Below are positions 53,509-63,979 of a stretch of DNA of 64,000 bases, one piece after another. Position numbers and translations under genes: made by a program. Location: the NCBI GenBank assembly GCA_006384855.1, contig VCJN01001373.1, positions 1-64,000 on the forward strand, given 5' to 3'. Below the pieces are notes generated by a model. That model searched no databases. It saw nothing but the letters and a program-made list of their open reading frames with translations, and was not told the DNA's origin. The DNA is from Tetraselmis striata (lineage: Eukaryota > Chlorophyta > Chlorodendrophyceae > Chlorodendrales > Chlorodendraceae). Every line of letters begins with the position of its first letter. Position 1 is the first letter of the stretch.

Positions 53509-54312
53509 ATGCCGGCGCTCTCCCTTGGCGCGCTAGGTGGGATAGCACTGACCTATGCGATATGCAGACCTTTCTTCCTGCGCAAAGGGCCCGCCATCGT
53601 GCCTGGCTCTGAAACGGCGCGTGTTCCCGAACTGCCATCGCGCAGGTGGACTGTGCGGCCTCACGTTTCTGGCCTCTTGGAAACTCACCTCCCCAGCTGC
53701 GCGCCCGACTGCTCGCTGGGTACAAACGCAGGTATGCATGCTGCAATATTCTGCATTGCTTTTAATCGGCTCAGTGCTGAGGCTAAGCGGCTTTGCTTGC
53801 GCAAACAGCGCGGGATCCCCAATAAGCCCGCCAATATCAGCCGGGAAACAGAGAACCCCTGCAATGTCTGCGGAGGTGTCGGGCGCACCAACTGCTGGAC
53901 CTGCAATGGCCGAGGTGCGGATGCACGCACCGGCCATCCGTGCGCGCGAGCTGTGCCGCATGCACAGGGCATGGTCACCCCTCACTGTGTGCGTTTCTGT
54001 GTCTGCTGCGCTGGCTCTCGGTGTCCAGGGCGGGTGAACTTCCTGGATGAAGCGGTGCTCCCCCAGGGGGAGCTGCCCGTGTGGTGCAGCTACTGCCGCG
54101 GGGGGCTAGTGTACTGCGACGGGTGGGTAGCCAGTCCCAGAACGCACTGTAACCCCCCCATGCCTGCAGATTGCAGGCCCGTCTGCGCCCGCAATATTAC
54201 CTGACCCCCTCCCATCTGCCCCTCCTACTCGCGGGTCGACACATATACACACCCCGCCCGCAGGTGCATGGGCACGGGCGTCAAGCGGGAGCCCATCGGA
54301 TTCCGAGTGTAA
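53509..54312 (+). CDS. DnaJ-type Cys-rich zinc-finger protein (BSD2/LQY1-like), 3 exons
   Basis: Exons 53509-53914, 54029-54122 and 54264-54312 give 182 residues in phase. The C-terminal half has four Cys pairs: NPCNVCGGVGRTNCWTCNGRG-type repeats one and two, then LPVWCSYCRGGLVYCDGC with MGTG as repeats three and four, and the end KREPIGFRV. Separation of the pairs by an NFLDEAVLPQGELP linker, and the IGFR end, are typical of small plastid J-less zinc-finger proteins that assist photosynthetic complex assembly or disulfide exchange. The N-terminus (PALSLGALGGIALTYAICRP) has a hydrophobic segment and could include a targeting signal. One Gly of the third CxxCxGxG repeat is altered (CRGGL). It converges on the METTL24-like gene, stop to stop 142 bases. 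Confidence 0.8.
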
Positions 54313-54392
54313 CACTAGCGCTGGCAGTCGCGCATTCCTAGCCAATATTGCTGTGCGCAGTATAGCGACATGTCGGAGGCAGGCAACCCAAC

Positions 54393-54397
54393 TGTAA
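54393..54397 (+). terminator. TGTAA 3'-end signal for the zinc-finger gene
   Basis: TGTAA lies 81 bases after the stop codon. A second TGTAA overlaps the stop codon itself (GTG TAA). Confidence 0.5.
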
Positions 54398-54454
54398 CCC
54401 TGCGTAGCAGCAGTTGCTCGAGGACACCAGAGCACGGCCGCCCTTCGCGATGAG

Positions 54455-56421
54455 CTATTGCCAGAACGAGTTATTGAGCTTGATGAAGGCATACTCCACG
54501 CAGACGTCCTGGCCGCTCATGGGGAACTGCAGCAGGCGTGTGAAAATTTAGCGACCTTCGCAGGAAGGCAGGGTAGTACTGGAAGTGTACGACGGCGGCG
54601 AACAAAAACCGTGCAAGGTCTACAACAACATGTGTGCAAGAATCAATAAACAGAAGCAAGTCATAAACACCAAACTATACTGCCATTGCGCAGCGCGCAT
54701 GGAAAGCAAACAATCAAATCGAGAAATGGCGGAGGCAGTGTTCATACCCCCCCCCCCCCCCCCCGGCCCCCCAACACACACACGGGTTTATACGGCGCTA
54801 GGCGAAGGGCAGTTCCAAACGCCGTTCAAAAATAATGCATGTTTATCTTGTTTCCAAACGCCGCTGATAATGCATGTTTATCTTGTTGATTGTGTTTCAC
54901 CCATTGCGTATACATAACTGTATGGCAGCAAATGCCTGTTGAAGGCTGGGGGCTACTGGACGGCAGTTGTAGACTGGCCAGGCGTACCTGGATGTTGGGC
55001 TCCTTGTGAAAGATGGCGTAGCCTGCATTGCGGAAGGAGCGCATCAGGCGGTGCACCTTCTGCGGGCTGCTGCGGTGCACCTCAATCTGGATCTGCTGGA
55101 TGTTGAGCTTGGCAAAGGTGCCGTCGTCCAACATGGGAGGGAGCGCATCAAACTCGGCGCCCTCCACGTCGATCTTAAAGACGTGTATCTGGCGGTCCCA
55201 GTGGCCCAACGCTGTCACAATCTCTGAAAGGCTCTTGAGCGGCGAGTTGAGTAGGCGAGTCCTGGAGCCAGTGCCAATGCCCCAGGGATGGAAGTTGACA
55301 AAGTCCGGCTTCTGCGAGGGGTTCTGCCCAATGGTGTGGTCAAACGTGTGGATCTCGCAGTGCTCGCCCATCTCGCGGCGGGCGTACACCTCAAAATCGA
55401 ACTTGTTCTCGGACCCGAAGCTGTATATGAGGCAATCCTTAGCGTACTTGAGCTTGTGCGGATCGCAAATCCACTTGCCGCCATCGCCGGGGTTTCCTAC
55501 GCGACGCTCATACGTGCAGCTGAAGTCCGGCTCCCAGTTTTCCTGCACACGTGCAAAAGGCGGGGGGGGGGGGGGGGGGGGGGGGGGGTACAGGAGAAGC
55601 GAAGAGCGGGAATTCAGGTTCTTTGCCACTCCTGAAAGGCAAGCACGCCTACTGGGCTAGGCTGCCCCCACCTGATAGAAAGACATCATTCCGGTGGGAC
55701 TGGTGCGCTGCTGGAATGCCTGCTGTGCAATCGCGATGTCCTTGCGCTTGTGCCAGGACGCGTCATCATCGCAGAAGAAGCCGCCACTCTCGCGCATGGA
55801 TAACAGAGTCGTGGGCGCAGCTTCACACCAAAGCGGCGGTGCCTCACCCGAAGGCCCGCCTGCAGCAGGATTCGCCGCATAACCGCCCCTGCGGCCCATC
55901 CAGGGCTGGACCTGCAGCCGTTATGCTTGTTAGAATTCACCTGCCCGAAAGGGTCCTGTCAGTGCCAGGTTACGGAGAGAAATCCTTCCCCAGCAACTCG
56001 TTCCCCTGAATACCGCGCAGACCAGCCTACGCCTCCCCGCTTTGCCACTCAGTAGTCGCTACGCGTATAACAGCTGGACTATGTTGCTGCCCCCTCCTGT
56101 CCTGCCTCTACCTGGACTCCTTTCCCGTAGCTCAACAGTCAACAGTCAACAGTCCAGCCCTTCAAGGAAAGGCTAACTAGGGAATACAGGCGACGCCAGG
56201 GAACCGTATTTGACCACGCACAGCGGGCGACAGGAGAATCTGCTGCCGTGAAAAATAAGCTGCTCCCGCACCTCGCCGAAGGCATCCCCGCCGCTGTGCC
56301 GCACGCGCGGGCTGCCGATCAGAGGGTGCGAGCGGCCAAAGCCGGCGCCGGCCTGGCCTACGGCGCTGCGCGCGCTTCCCGCCAGAAGCGCCAGCAGAGC
56401 TAGCGCTGCGATCGAGGCCAT
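54455..56421 (-). CDS. METTL24-like/FkbM-domain methyltransferase, 4 exons
   Basis: The CDS is complement(54455-54526, 54988-55542, 55672-55788, 56272-56421), 297 residues with matching phases. The N-terminus is a signal peptide (MASIAALALLALLAGSARSA), so the protein enters the secretory pathway. The catalytic domain has GGKWICDPHKL, CLIYSFGSENKFDFE, CEIHTFDHTIG and VFKIDVEGAEFDALP, the FkbM/methyltransferase-24 motifs that bind S-adenosylmethionine. The C-terminus ends VCVEYAFIKLNNSFWQ. The substrate is unknown; related proteins are thought to methylate sugars or other small groups. Intron 2 holds about 27 C on the sense strand just before the acceptor, and intron 3 a G run. The gene converges with the zinc-finger gene. 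Confidence 0.88.
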
Positions 56422-57139
56422 GCTGCCCCGCTTGTGGTTCGTGGCTCCTGAAAGCGCTTGCCACACCGCTGGCTACGTCTTGAACTTGGAGATGCGGGAC
56501 ACCTGCCGACTACCTCCAGATGGCACCAGCCCCAGCCGCGAGCGATGAAGTGTAGCTGATGACTAATAACCGCTTCCGCGCTCGGCAACGGGTCGGCGAG
56601 AGCGCGCGCCATCTGCTGCCTCCAGATTCAAAAAACAATAAAGGGAAATTGCAACACAGGGTACAATTTTTGACTTAAAAAAAATAAGTAGCAGAACAGG
56701 GTCAAACCCGGCTTTTGCAAAACAGGGTGCAAATACAGTAACTGCAAAACAGGGCGTCGTTTCCGACTTTGCCACTCTTATTGGACAAATGCAAAACAGG
56801 GTGCGACCGTAACCATTTGGGCATCAACCGCAACTGGGGACCCTCCGCCTCCTGGCACTGCAACGCAGTCCACGTATCCCGGCGCGCGACGACTACTTTT
56901 TGCGCAGCGGACTCACGGTAGGGCGTGTCGTCGGTGCACCCGCCCACAACTGCCGCCCCCAGCCGAAGCGCGGTGAGCGTGCTTTTTCGCCGCGGGAGGG
57001 CAGCAGCGGCGATATAGTCGCTACAGGTATATGATAGTAGATAGGCGCCCCGTTGCGCGTGCCGTATATCGGAACTCCGCTAGGATGAGAGTTACCCCCC
57101 CATGGTTGTGTAATTACTCAAGCAATTACTGGTTTATAC
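56422..57139. other. Spacer with GCAAAACAGGG repeats
   Basis: GCAAAACAGGG(T/C)G occurs at about 56716, 56744 and 56790, with ACAGGGT variants at 56654 and 56695. They form an irregular array of short units 20-50 bases apart. GTAATTACTCAAGCAATTAC (57109-57128) relates to a palindrome at 60563. No gene was recognised. Confidence 0.6.
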
Positions 57140-57474
57140 CAGGGTTGGGCTGCAGTATCTACTGCACTGCAGACTGCAGAAGCTGCAGCCTGCAGTTAAG
57201 CTACTGCACTGCAGACTGCAGAAGCTGCAGCCTGCAGTTAAGCTACTGCACTGCAGCCTGCAGTACTTCCCGAAAAGGGGCTGCTGTGCAGTTACCCATA
57301 GTGCCCCACATATATGCCCTTCTCTGTCCCGCCCTTCCCTATAATCAACCGTTTTAGTGCTACTGCAGGCTGCACTGCAGCTTGTTGACTGCAGCCTGCA
57401 CTACAGCCTGCCTGCAGCATGCAGTACTGCACTGCAACCTGCAGTATTGGAAAGTGGACTGCAGCCCAACCCTG
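57140..57474. mobile_element. hAT-type MITE, PstI-site rich
   Basis: The ends are perfect 17-base inverted repeats, CAGGGTTGGGCTGCAGT (57140-57156 and reverse complement 57458-57474). GTTTATAC flanks both sides (57132-57139 and 57475-57482), an 8-base target duplication as made by hAT transposases. The CAGGG start also fits hAT. The 335-base interior has no coding capacity and is packed with CTGCAG words, including a 42-base direct duplication near 57165-57250 and similar words near the right end. It would depend on a hAT transposase elsewhere in the genome. Confidence 0.92.
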
Positions 57475-57482
57475 GTTTATAC

Positions 57483-58380
57483 GTCCCTCCAAGGTTTTAC
57501 TTATAGGAGTAAATGGCTCTGGCTCCACAGCCGGCGTGTTTGGCGCGCGGCGCGCGCGGGGCATTGCGGTTTACCTAGCCGGCAGCGCGCATCACGCCCT
57601 CGCTCGCCACAGGGCGCTGATGACGACATCCGTGGGCTGAAACGTGATGATAAAGCGCAGGTGATAGCAAGTGGGTATATTAGTCGGTGGACGGGACATA
57701 ATTCCTATTAATGTGCGTGTGTCTGTCCTTAAAGCATGTGTACTGCCGGTTTTAACTTCCGGGTGTGGAGTATGGGGCATGGATGGAAGTAGCGGCGCGA
57801 ATAAATTACAAATCGTACTCAATCAATGCTTGCAGTAGTACTAGTACAATCAGTGCTAGCACTAGTCTAGTACTAGCGTGCCTCGTTGGGGTGGGTAAAA
57901 ACTCCCCTAGGGTGGCCATTGCACCGATGATGCGGGAGTTGGATATTGCGTCCATAGAGGCTACGGCCGCTGCGTCACGGGCTATCTCGGGCGTTCCTGA
58001 AAGCATCCGACTTGAATACATGTATAACCCATTTAGTAGATCAGCCAAGTCGGGCGCGCCCTAACACGTTGACGTCGGGGACTATGCGGTGGTTAGATCG
58101 ACTAGCTAGGGCGAACGTAGGGCTAGTTGAGGTAGGGGGCGTACCTTCCACTTGAGTGGGGGTCACTAGCCGCGCGCGATGCCGCTAAACTAGTAAAGGC
58201 ATCGGTGTGGGCGCGGTACGAATCGACGGCATCGTTAGCACGCAACAAAACATGGGGTATATATGTCCAGGCGTCTTATACGTCAAACCCATTGCCACAG
58301 TACGGTGTGGGTGTCCCCGCGGGGGTTGTGGCCGGGCTGCACGTTATGATACAATTACGCACCCGAGTATTTCCCACTGC
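57483..58380. other. Spacer, no recognised gene
   Basis: AGTACTAGTAC-type short palindromic words occur near 57834-57870 (GTAGTACTAGTAC and GTCTAGTACTAGC). No gene was recognised. Confidence 0.35.
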
Positions 58381-58860
58381 CCGCCGATTGGCCCGGATTC
58401 ATTCCATGCCTGAGCGCGGTTCCTGGAACACTGCCCTGCATGTGGCGGTGAATCTGAGACTATCGAACATATGTTGGTGGAGTGCTGCCCGCGGTGGGGG
58501 TATCACCGTCATAATTTTGGGTTGTTAGTTTCGGAGTTCAGGGACTTTATTAGCAATCAGGTTATACTGCGTCAACACCCGAGGACTTAACTGCCTTTAT
58601 TTTGGGCGGGCCCCCCCCCTCCATTACGGCGCCCTGGATTTTACCGGGAATGGGAAAATTTTCCAGCTATGGCGTCAGGCCCTGCCTCACATTGCCTTCT
58701 TTGTTGCACATGTATCGCACTCCCGAAATGCTTTGCTCCGCGGGTTGGGGCTTGCCCCAACCCGCATTACTCGAATGGGCCGACGCCCAAACGGGTAGGG
58801 CGGACCTTTTGTGGTCAGTGCCGGGTATTTTCATGGCAGTGTTTTAGACGGTGATCCAAC
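58381..58860 (+). pseudogene. LINE relic with reverse-transcriptase zinc-binding tail
   Basis: One frame reads ETIEHMLVECCPRWGYHRHN (about 58466-58525), the end of a zf-RVT-type domain (H-x-x-x-EC-P-xW). The preceding Cys part is damaged. The continuation in the next frame to 58846 (LPALLEWADAQTG-like) has stops. Pieces of the same element are at 12057-12076, 12372-12390 and 12422-12441. Confidence 0.5.
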
Positions 58861-58904
58861 AGTGTTGGAAATTCCGTTACTGGCCTCCTGTTAGTCTTGC
58901 AGAA

Positions 58905-59045
58905 TGCTTCGGCAATTTGCTTGATGACTATAACGAAGCGTAGTCGCCTACCCATGCCAGGGCTTTCCGCAACTGGATTGCTGCCTAAACGGCCGTCGTA
59001 GAGACGCTGCAAGGGTTTACAAGGGTCCCGGGGGCGAAAAAAAGG
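58905..59045 (-). repeat. Dispersed repeat family, minus-strand copy
   Basis: The reverse complement contains CCTTGCAGCGTCTCTACGAC, GGCCGTTTAGGCAGC, CGGAAAGCCCTGG and ATTGCCGAAGCATT, collinear with 28369-28500 and 12154-12225. The TTTTTTCGCCCCCGGGACC side matches 62590-62615. Confidence 0.75.
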
Positions 59046-59270
59046 CGCATGTGATAGCAATAACCACACGATCTGAGAGCAAGGCGTTGATGATAGTGAT
59101 ACGGCCCGTAGTAGTACTTTGCCTTCGCCCGACTCTACCCCGTGTAACCAAACCCATCATCATAGTGATACGGCCCTGTAGCAGGCGGCATGGCTTGGTA
59201 GGGCGGGGGAGTCATGTAACTATTGCGCGTTCGCCCAGTTAACTTCCACGGGATTGATACTCTCCCGGCG

Positions 59271-59603
59271 TCAGTAGCCGGTGGACGTGCCTCGGAGCCA
59301 AGGTGGTTGTCCAACCTGGCGGCCGTCCCCGAACGCCATCCTCTCGGTCGCCGCGCGAGAGGCGGGAGCTGCTGTCTCAGCAGCCATCTTTTCAGATGCG
59401 CTCCGCTTCTCGTGGGCTTCCAGCCTAGTGTTGAGCTCCATCTGGCATGAGTAGAGCTCGTCATACTGGTGGGACATCTGTCCCTGCATCTCTGCCAGCT
59501 GCGATAGGAGTTGGGTCAAGAGATGCGCGCTATGTGAGTCGTCGCCTCGCCGGATGGACTGGGCGTTCGCCTCCGGCGAGCCGGTCCGGTCGTCCTCGGA
59601 CAT
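59271..59603 (-). pseudogene. Gag-like N-terminal ORF of a retroelement (110 codons)
   Basis: The ORF starts at the ATG at 59603: acidic N-terminus (MSEDDRTGSPEANAQS), then a coiled coil (LLTQLLSQLAEMQGQMS, then CQMELNTRLEAHEKRSASEK) and a stop at 59271-59273. The next frame continues with a Tyr/Pro-rich tail (NSYMTPPPYQAMPPATGPYH) to about 59137. A helical N-terminus with a basic or low-complexity tail is usual for retroelement Gag proteins, but no zinc knuckle is present and no polymerase follows. It could equally be a host fragment. Confidence 0.35.
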
Positions 59604-59870
59604 CGTGGGTGGGCCGGAGATGACGAAGCAGTACAAGAAGTGGTGAAAACCACTCGTCGCGGCAGTGCCTACGGCGGGTTGAGAAAGGTTGGGTCGAGAG
59701 ACCCACCACCCCCCGGCTCTGAAGCCTAAGAGATGGCCCTAAGCTCTCCCTTTTCCGAGTCCTCCACCCAGGTGTGGGGCACTGCCGGGACGCTTGAGCT
59801 GTCCCAGCTGTCCCAGAGACGGGTATCCGGCTGTCGTTCACGTGTGAGATGCACCGTCACAGCTCGCGCC

Positions 59871-59956
59871 GCTCGCAACGCTCCGTAACGCTCCGGTGCC
59901 TGTATCGTGCAACGCTCGCAACGCTCCGTAATGCTCATGTACCTGTGCCCCGCTCC
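59871..59956. repeat. 43-bp tandem duplication
   Basis: CGCTCGCAACGCTCCGTAA begins at 59871 and again at 59914, each followed by a CGCTC..G(T/C)(G/A)CCTGT segment. GCTCCGGT(G/A)CCTGT recurs at about 59955, so the array is decaying. Confidence 0.75.
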
Positions 59957-60061
59957 GGTACCTGTGTGGTGCTGACTCGTGCAGCTGGCCCAGGGGGAGA
60001 ACGCTGACAAGACGCTTAGGGAGGATTCGTGGATGTGACTCGAGTGGTCGATTCCGAATGT

Positions 60062-60088
60062 GGGGGGGGGGGGGGGGGGGGCGGGGGG
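60062..60088 (+). repeat. Poly-G tract
   Basis: About 20 G, one C, then seven more G. Confidence 0.9.
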
Positions 60089-60562
60089 GCGAAGGAGGGG
60101 GGCTTGCAGCGAATTAGTCGCCTCAAACCCGAGTGATTTGCCGAGCCTTGTTCAACAGCGGGCTCGCGCTACGCGCAGAAACAAAACGCGGACTTCTCAG
60201 CGTGATCGAGGACTGCCTCACCCTCGCAGTGACGTGAGGGCAACCATAACCTGTAGAGCGCGGAATTTGACGTCGGCTCTTGTGTGTGCGTGAGTGCAGA
60301 GGCGGAGGGTGAGGCGATGAGTTGCTGGAAATAAAGAAGTGATTACAAGCACTGAGGCGCTCCGCGATAAGCGTGTCCCCGGCTCCGAGCTCCCCGACTG
60401 CGTGCTCTGACCTCCGAGCTGAGAGATCAGGCGCGCGCAGCGCGCTAAAAAAGGCTCATATATGCGCGATGAGCGCATATCCGGGACAGGTAGTATATCC
60501 GAGCGATCAAATCAATGGTACTACTATAGCTGCATTGCTAATCTACCATCAACAGAGTCATG

Positions 60563-60580
60563 TAATTACTCGAGTAATTA
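60563..60580. repeat. 18-base perfect palindrome
   Basis: TAATTACTCGAGTAATTA is self-complementary. It is followed by TTGGTTTAC, and the same arrangement (AATTACTCAAGCAATTACTGG then TTTA, slightly diverged) stands at 57110-57136 beside the hAT MITE. Confidence 0.85.
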
Positions 60581-61323
60581 TTGGTTTACCTCAACCCGTG
60601 TATTTACACGTAAGGGGTAAATCTCATATCCTAGATCGGCAGTGCGGCTTGGAGTCGCGCCCCATCGCCGATCCGCGGCGGACCGACTCGGTCATCATCC
60701 GCTCCATTTGCCGCGTATGCGCATACGTTCTTGTACTGCATATATCCGCGAGCGCGAAGTCTTGGAGCATCTGAGTGCACGACTTAACCGCACCCGTGGC
60801 ACAAAACTCTTAACGCACCACCTCCTAAATCAATCTCCAGCATGTGCTCGTCCGGTGATGTCTTGCCACAGACGATGCAACAAATCGTAACCGGTCGATG
60901 AGGGGCATGGCCATCCACGTCCTTCGCCTAAATCTATATATACCGTGGGCCTTGTGGTGCGGAGCGTTACCCGACGGGGCGTGCGAGCTACGCTTGCCAT
61001 CTTTCTGCGGTGCGCCGCACCGAGCTGGCGGCAGGCCGTTGCCCGAAATATTTACGCACAAATAGGTTGTCGGAAAGCGGGGCATAACCAGTCTGGTCAG
61101 CTGAGCTCAGCGCCATCTGATGCTCTCGGCCCGAAAGATGATGGGCCAACATGGTCAGCTCTCTCCCAACACCGTCGTCCTCGTTGTCCACGAATAGGTC
61201 CTAGTGTACTTCGGCAACGCTTAGTAGACGACGCGGCCAATCACTCAATCGCAATGCGTCCGCCGTCCCTCCCCACACGAGCGACGCAACTCGGCCAGCA
61301 CCGGCGCTGCTTGGGTTTCGAGC
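60581..61323. other. Spacer, no recognised gene
   Basis: Several ORFs up to 127 codons lack motifs. Confidence 0.3.
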
Positions 61324-61502
61324 TATAGCGTGCGCGCGGCACAGGTAGTGAGCGGGCGCGCGGCAGTGGGCGGCGAGGCACGCGGCAGTGGGCGGGCAGA
61401 ATGAATTATTTACATGCGGTTTTGACCGGGATCGCCTCGGCGGCCGGCCTGCTGCTTGCGGGTGGAGGCAGCGGCTACGGCGGCCCGGCGGCCGGCCCGC
61501 GA
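61324..61502 (+). repeat. Dispersed direct repeat, copy 2
   Basis: This matches 7020-7205 closely, with the same order of GCGGCAGTGGGCGG units, TTATTTACAT and CGGCGGCCGGCCTGCTGCT. Confidence 0.8.
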
Positions 61503-62544
61503 TACATCCGCACCCAGCAAGTGAAGCGGCAATACTCAGGGCAGCCTTCTTCTCGTACCGCAACATGCCATGATGAGGCGTGGACGAGGCCACCGGGCCA
61601 CCGCGGCCACCGTACTGACTCACAACATGCAATGGGCAAATAGATACCGGCAGCCATGATCTTGTTCTATACTGGTCGAGTCACGAAATTTTGCAGTGAG
61701 GCCAGCTGAGGAGATGCTCCACTCCCCCCTTGGGAGAGTAGACTGCGGACAGATAAGGCATAGTCGGGCCATCAGCCAAAGTGTTTTAGAGTATCGATGA
61801 GGCATAGTTGCACGTAGCCAGTAAAGTAGCGAGTAGCAGCACGCCAAAGTGTTGTAATTTTAGCATTGTGTAGCAGTCTTGCAGGCCTTACCCCTATGAC
61901 TGTCCCAACTCGGTTACCTCCCTTTTCAATCCCTCGTACCCAGCAGACTGCCAGCAGGGGCTGTTTCAAAACCGCCGTCGATTCAGATTGCCAAGGGGGC
62001 TAGGATTATTTGGGCGGTGGGTGCGCATGGCATCTATCAAAATCATCAGCCGCGCCGGAGCGAAATTGCTGGGCAACATTAGTCCGGCGTCCGGGTTCGG
62101 TACACGCGGCGGGCTTTGGCGCTTCGCACCATATGCCCGTCCCGTAGACCTGACGACGAACGGCGACGACCGGCCCCTCCGGCGGCGGCGGGGCGGCCAA
62201 ATAGTCTACGGCGCGCCGGGCGGCCGGCGACCGGTACCCGTACCGTTAAATGGATGGGTTGTAAGCAGCGCAGGTACAGGTAAGCGCGACGGCTATTTAG
62301 GCCTGCGCGGAATTATCACGGAAGTTACAACGGATAAATTTATTATCTATATCATAATCTATGCGAAAACGTTCCGAAACTCGGTGACAGACAGACACAC
62401 ATACAGACAAACACACACACAGACTCACAGACTCACCTCGGAATTAATTTGGTAGGATGGTAAGATATTTACGTGAGCTAGAAGCATAAGGCGATATCGG
62501 AAATCACCAAAAAAAAAGGAAATCAGAAAGGTTGGTTTTAGGAT
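61503..62544. other. Spacer with one motif-free ORF
   Basis: The ORF at 61988-62452 (155 codons, +) ends in ACACAC/ACAGAC repeats and has no recognisable domain. AT content rises after about 62280. Confidence 0.3.
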
Positions 62545-62615
62545 GGTAAGATGGCCGTCGTAGAGACGCTGCAAGGGTTTCACTGGTGCCGGTCCTGTCC
62601 CGGGGGCGAAAAAAA
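62545..62615 (-). repeat. Dispersed repeat family, short copy
   Basis: The reverse complement reads TTTTTTCGCCCCCGGGACAG, then ACCGGCACCAGTGAAACCC and TTGCAGCGTCTCTACGACGG. It keeps the left part of the family best. Confidence 0.8.
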
Positions 62616-63382
62616 CAAAAAGATGGTACATGATCGTATACCCGTCGGAGTGACGGGAACGAATAACCGTATAATAACGTATACAGCAGCCGCGGCCACG
62701 GCCAGGTAGTCGCAGATCTTGTGTACGTCACTCAATAGGCACGCAGGTGTGCTTTTGTACGCGAAGTGAAATCGCATTAATCTAATTTTCATTCACGGCG
62801 GTGGTTAGCTGGGCTTTGAGGGTACAAGGTAGAGATATGTTATTTAATATAATTACATGAGCTAGCAGCAGAAGGATTATGTTATTTAATGCAGTGACGA
62901 CGAAGGATGACGATCAGTACCAATGTACCATAGCTAGCTCATGATGTAAGTATTATAACTACCCCATCGGGCATGCTGGCGGCCGCGCTTTGGATTACGC
63001 GCACGTGAGTAATCCTTTATATCTCATACAATACAGGTATGCTGGCAGGCGGCGGTGCGGCAGGCGGCGAGGCCCGCGGGGTGAGAGGCTCGCGGCGGTC
63101 CCGGTAGACTCCTACAGGCCACCTGCAGCGGATCGCAGCCCCCATCAGGCACTCGAGTGACACACGTGCCCCAGTATTCGCGAGGAACGGGACAGCAGCA
63201 GCAGGAATCAAGCATATTCACACACTTGTGCAATACTTTTTGGGAACGGCCAACTAAAGTCCAAGTGCCAGGATCGGCCACCGACTGGCTCCTGTTGGCG
63301 TTCCCAACTGCCGGATCGCCGTGCGGCGCGTCGCGACCGGCAGTCCGCAGTAATTTGTTGCCACCTCCTTAGCACGATCTCC
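62616..63382. other. Spacer, no recognised gene
   Basis: AT-rich to about 62950, with GTTATTTAAT occurring at 62837 and 62880. GC-rich DNA from 63040 has open frames on several strands but no motif. Confidence 0.3.
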
Positions 63383-63770
63383 ATGGCGGTCTCCCCTACA
63401 CCCTCGGGCAGGCCAGTCCAGTCGGGTGGCTCCGCCAGCAGCGGTTCAACGCCCCAGAACGGCCACCACCTCCGGCATGCCCACCGCCACCGCCAGATTG
63501 CGGCACACAAGCTGCCGGCTGCCGGCCGCGGGGCTGTCGGCGCCGCCGCGGCGCTGGGCGGCGCTGCTCGCCGGCCGGTCCCGCTATCCGGGCACGCGGC
63601 TTTCCCTGGCGGCATGCGAGAGGCGGCCGTCATGGTGACCGATCTGCCGTCGCCCAGCCAAAGGCGCTCTACCTGCATGCACTCGGTGGCCGACAGTCAC
63701 ACTGATGTGGCGACCAACGGCCGCGCCGACTGGTTTGAGGGTATGGCGCAGCCAGGCGTCGGCCTCACAC
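63383..63770 (+). CDS. Possible exon(s) of an unidentified plus-strand gene
   Basis: GC-rich open sequence runs from 63383 and ends at a good donor context (CACACAG|GTATAT, about 63771), followed by poly-C tracts (63779-63832) like those just after donors in TARBP1. The last part reads AAVMVTDLPSPSQRRSTCM and RADWFEGMAQPGVGLTQ. The minus strand is open too. No family was recognised and the gene would continue beyond the window. Confidence 0.2.
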
Positions 63771-63944
63771 AGGTATATCCCCCCCCCCCCCCCCCCCCGG
63801 CCCCCAGCCCCATCCCCCCCCCCCCCCCCCCCCAGCACTCCCAGACCCTGCTCAACCGCTGGTCCGTATACCCATATCAGCGACTGCTGTAGCACCACTC
63901 CATGGATTGTCAGTCTGGGGGAACGCCGTCTGTCTTTCAGCTCA

Positions 63945-63972
<28 letters not shown>
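63945..63972. repeat. (AC)n microsatellite
   Basis: About 14 AC units with one ACGC interruption. Confidence 0.95.
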
Positions 63973-63979
<7 letters not shown>

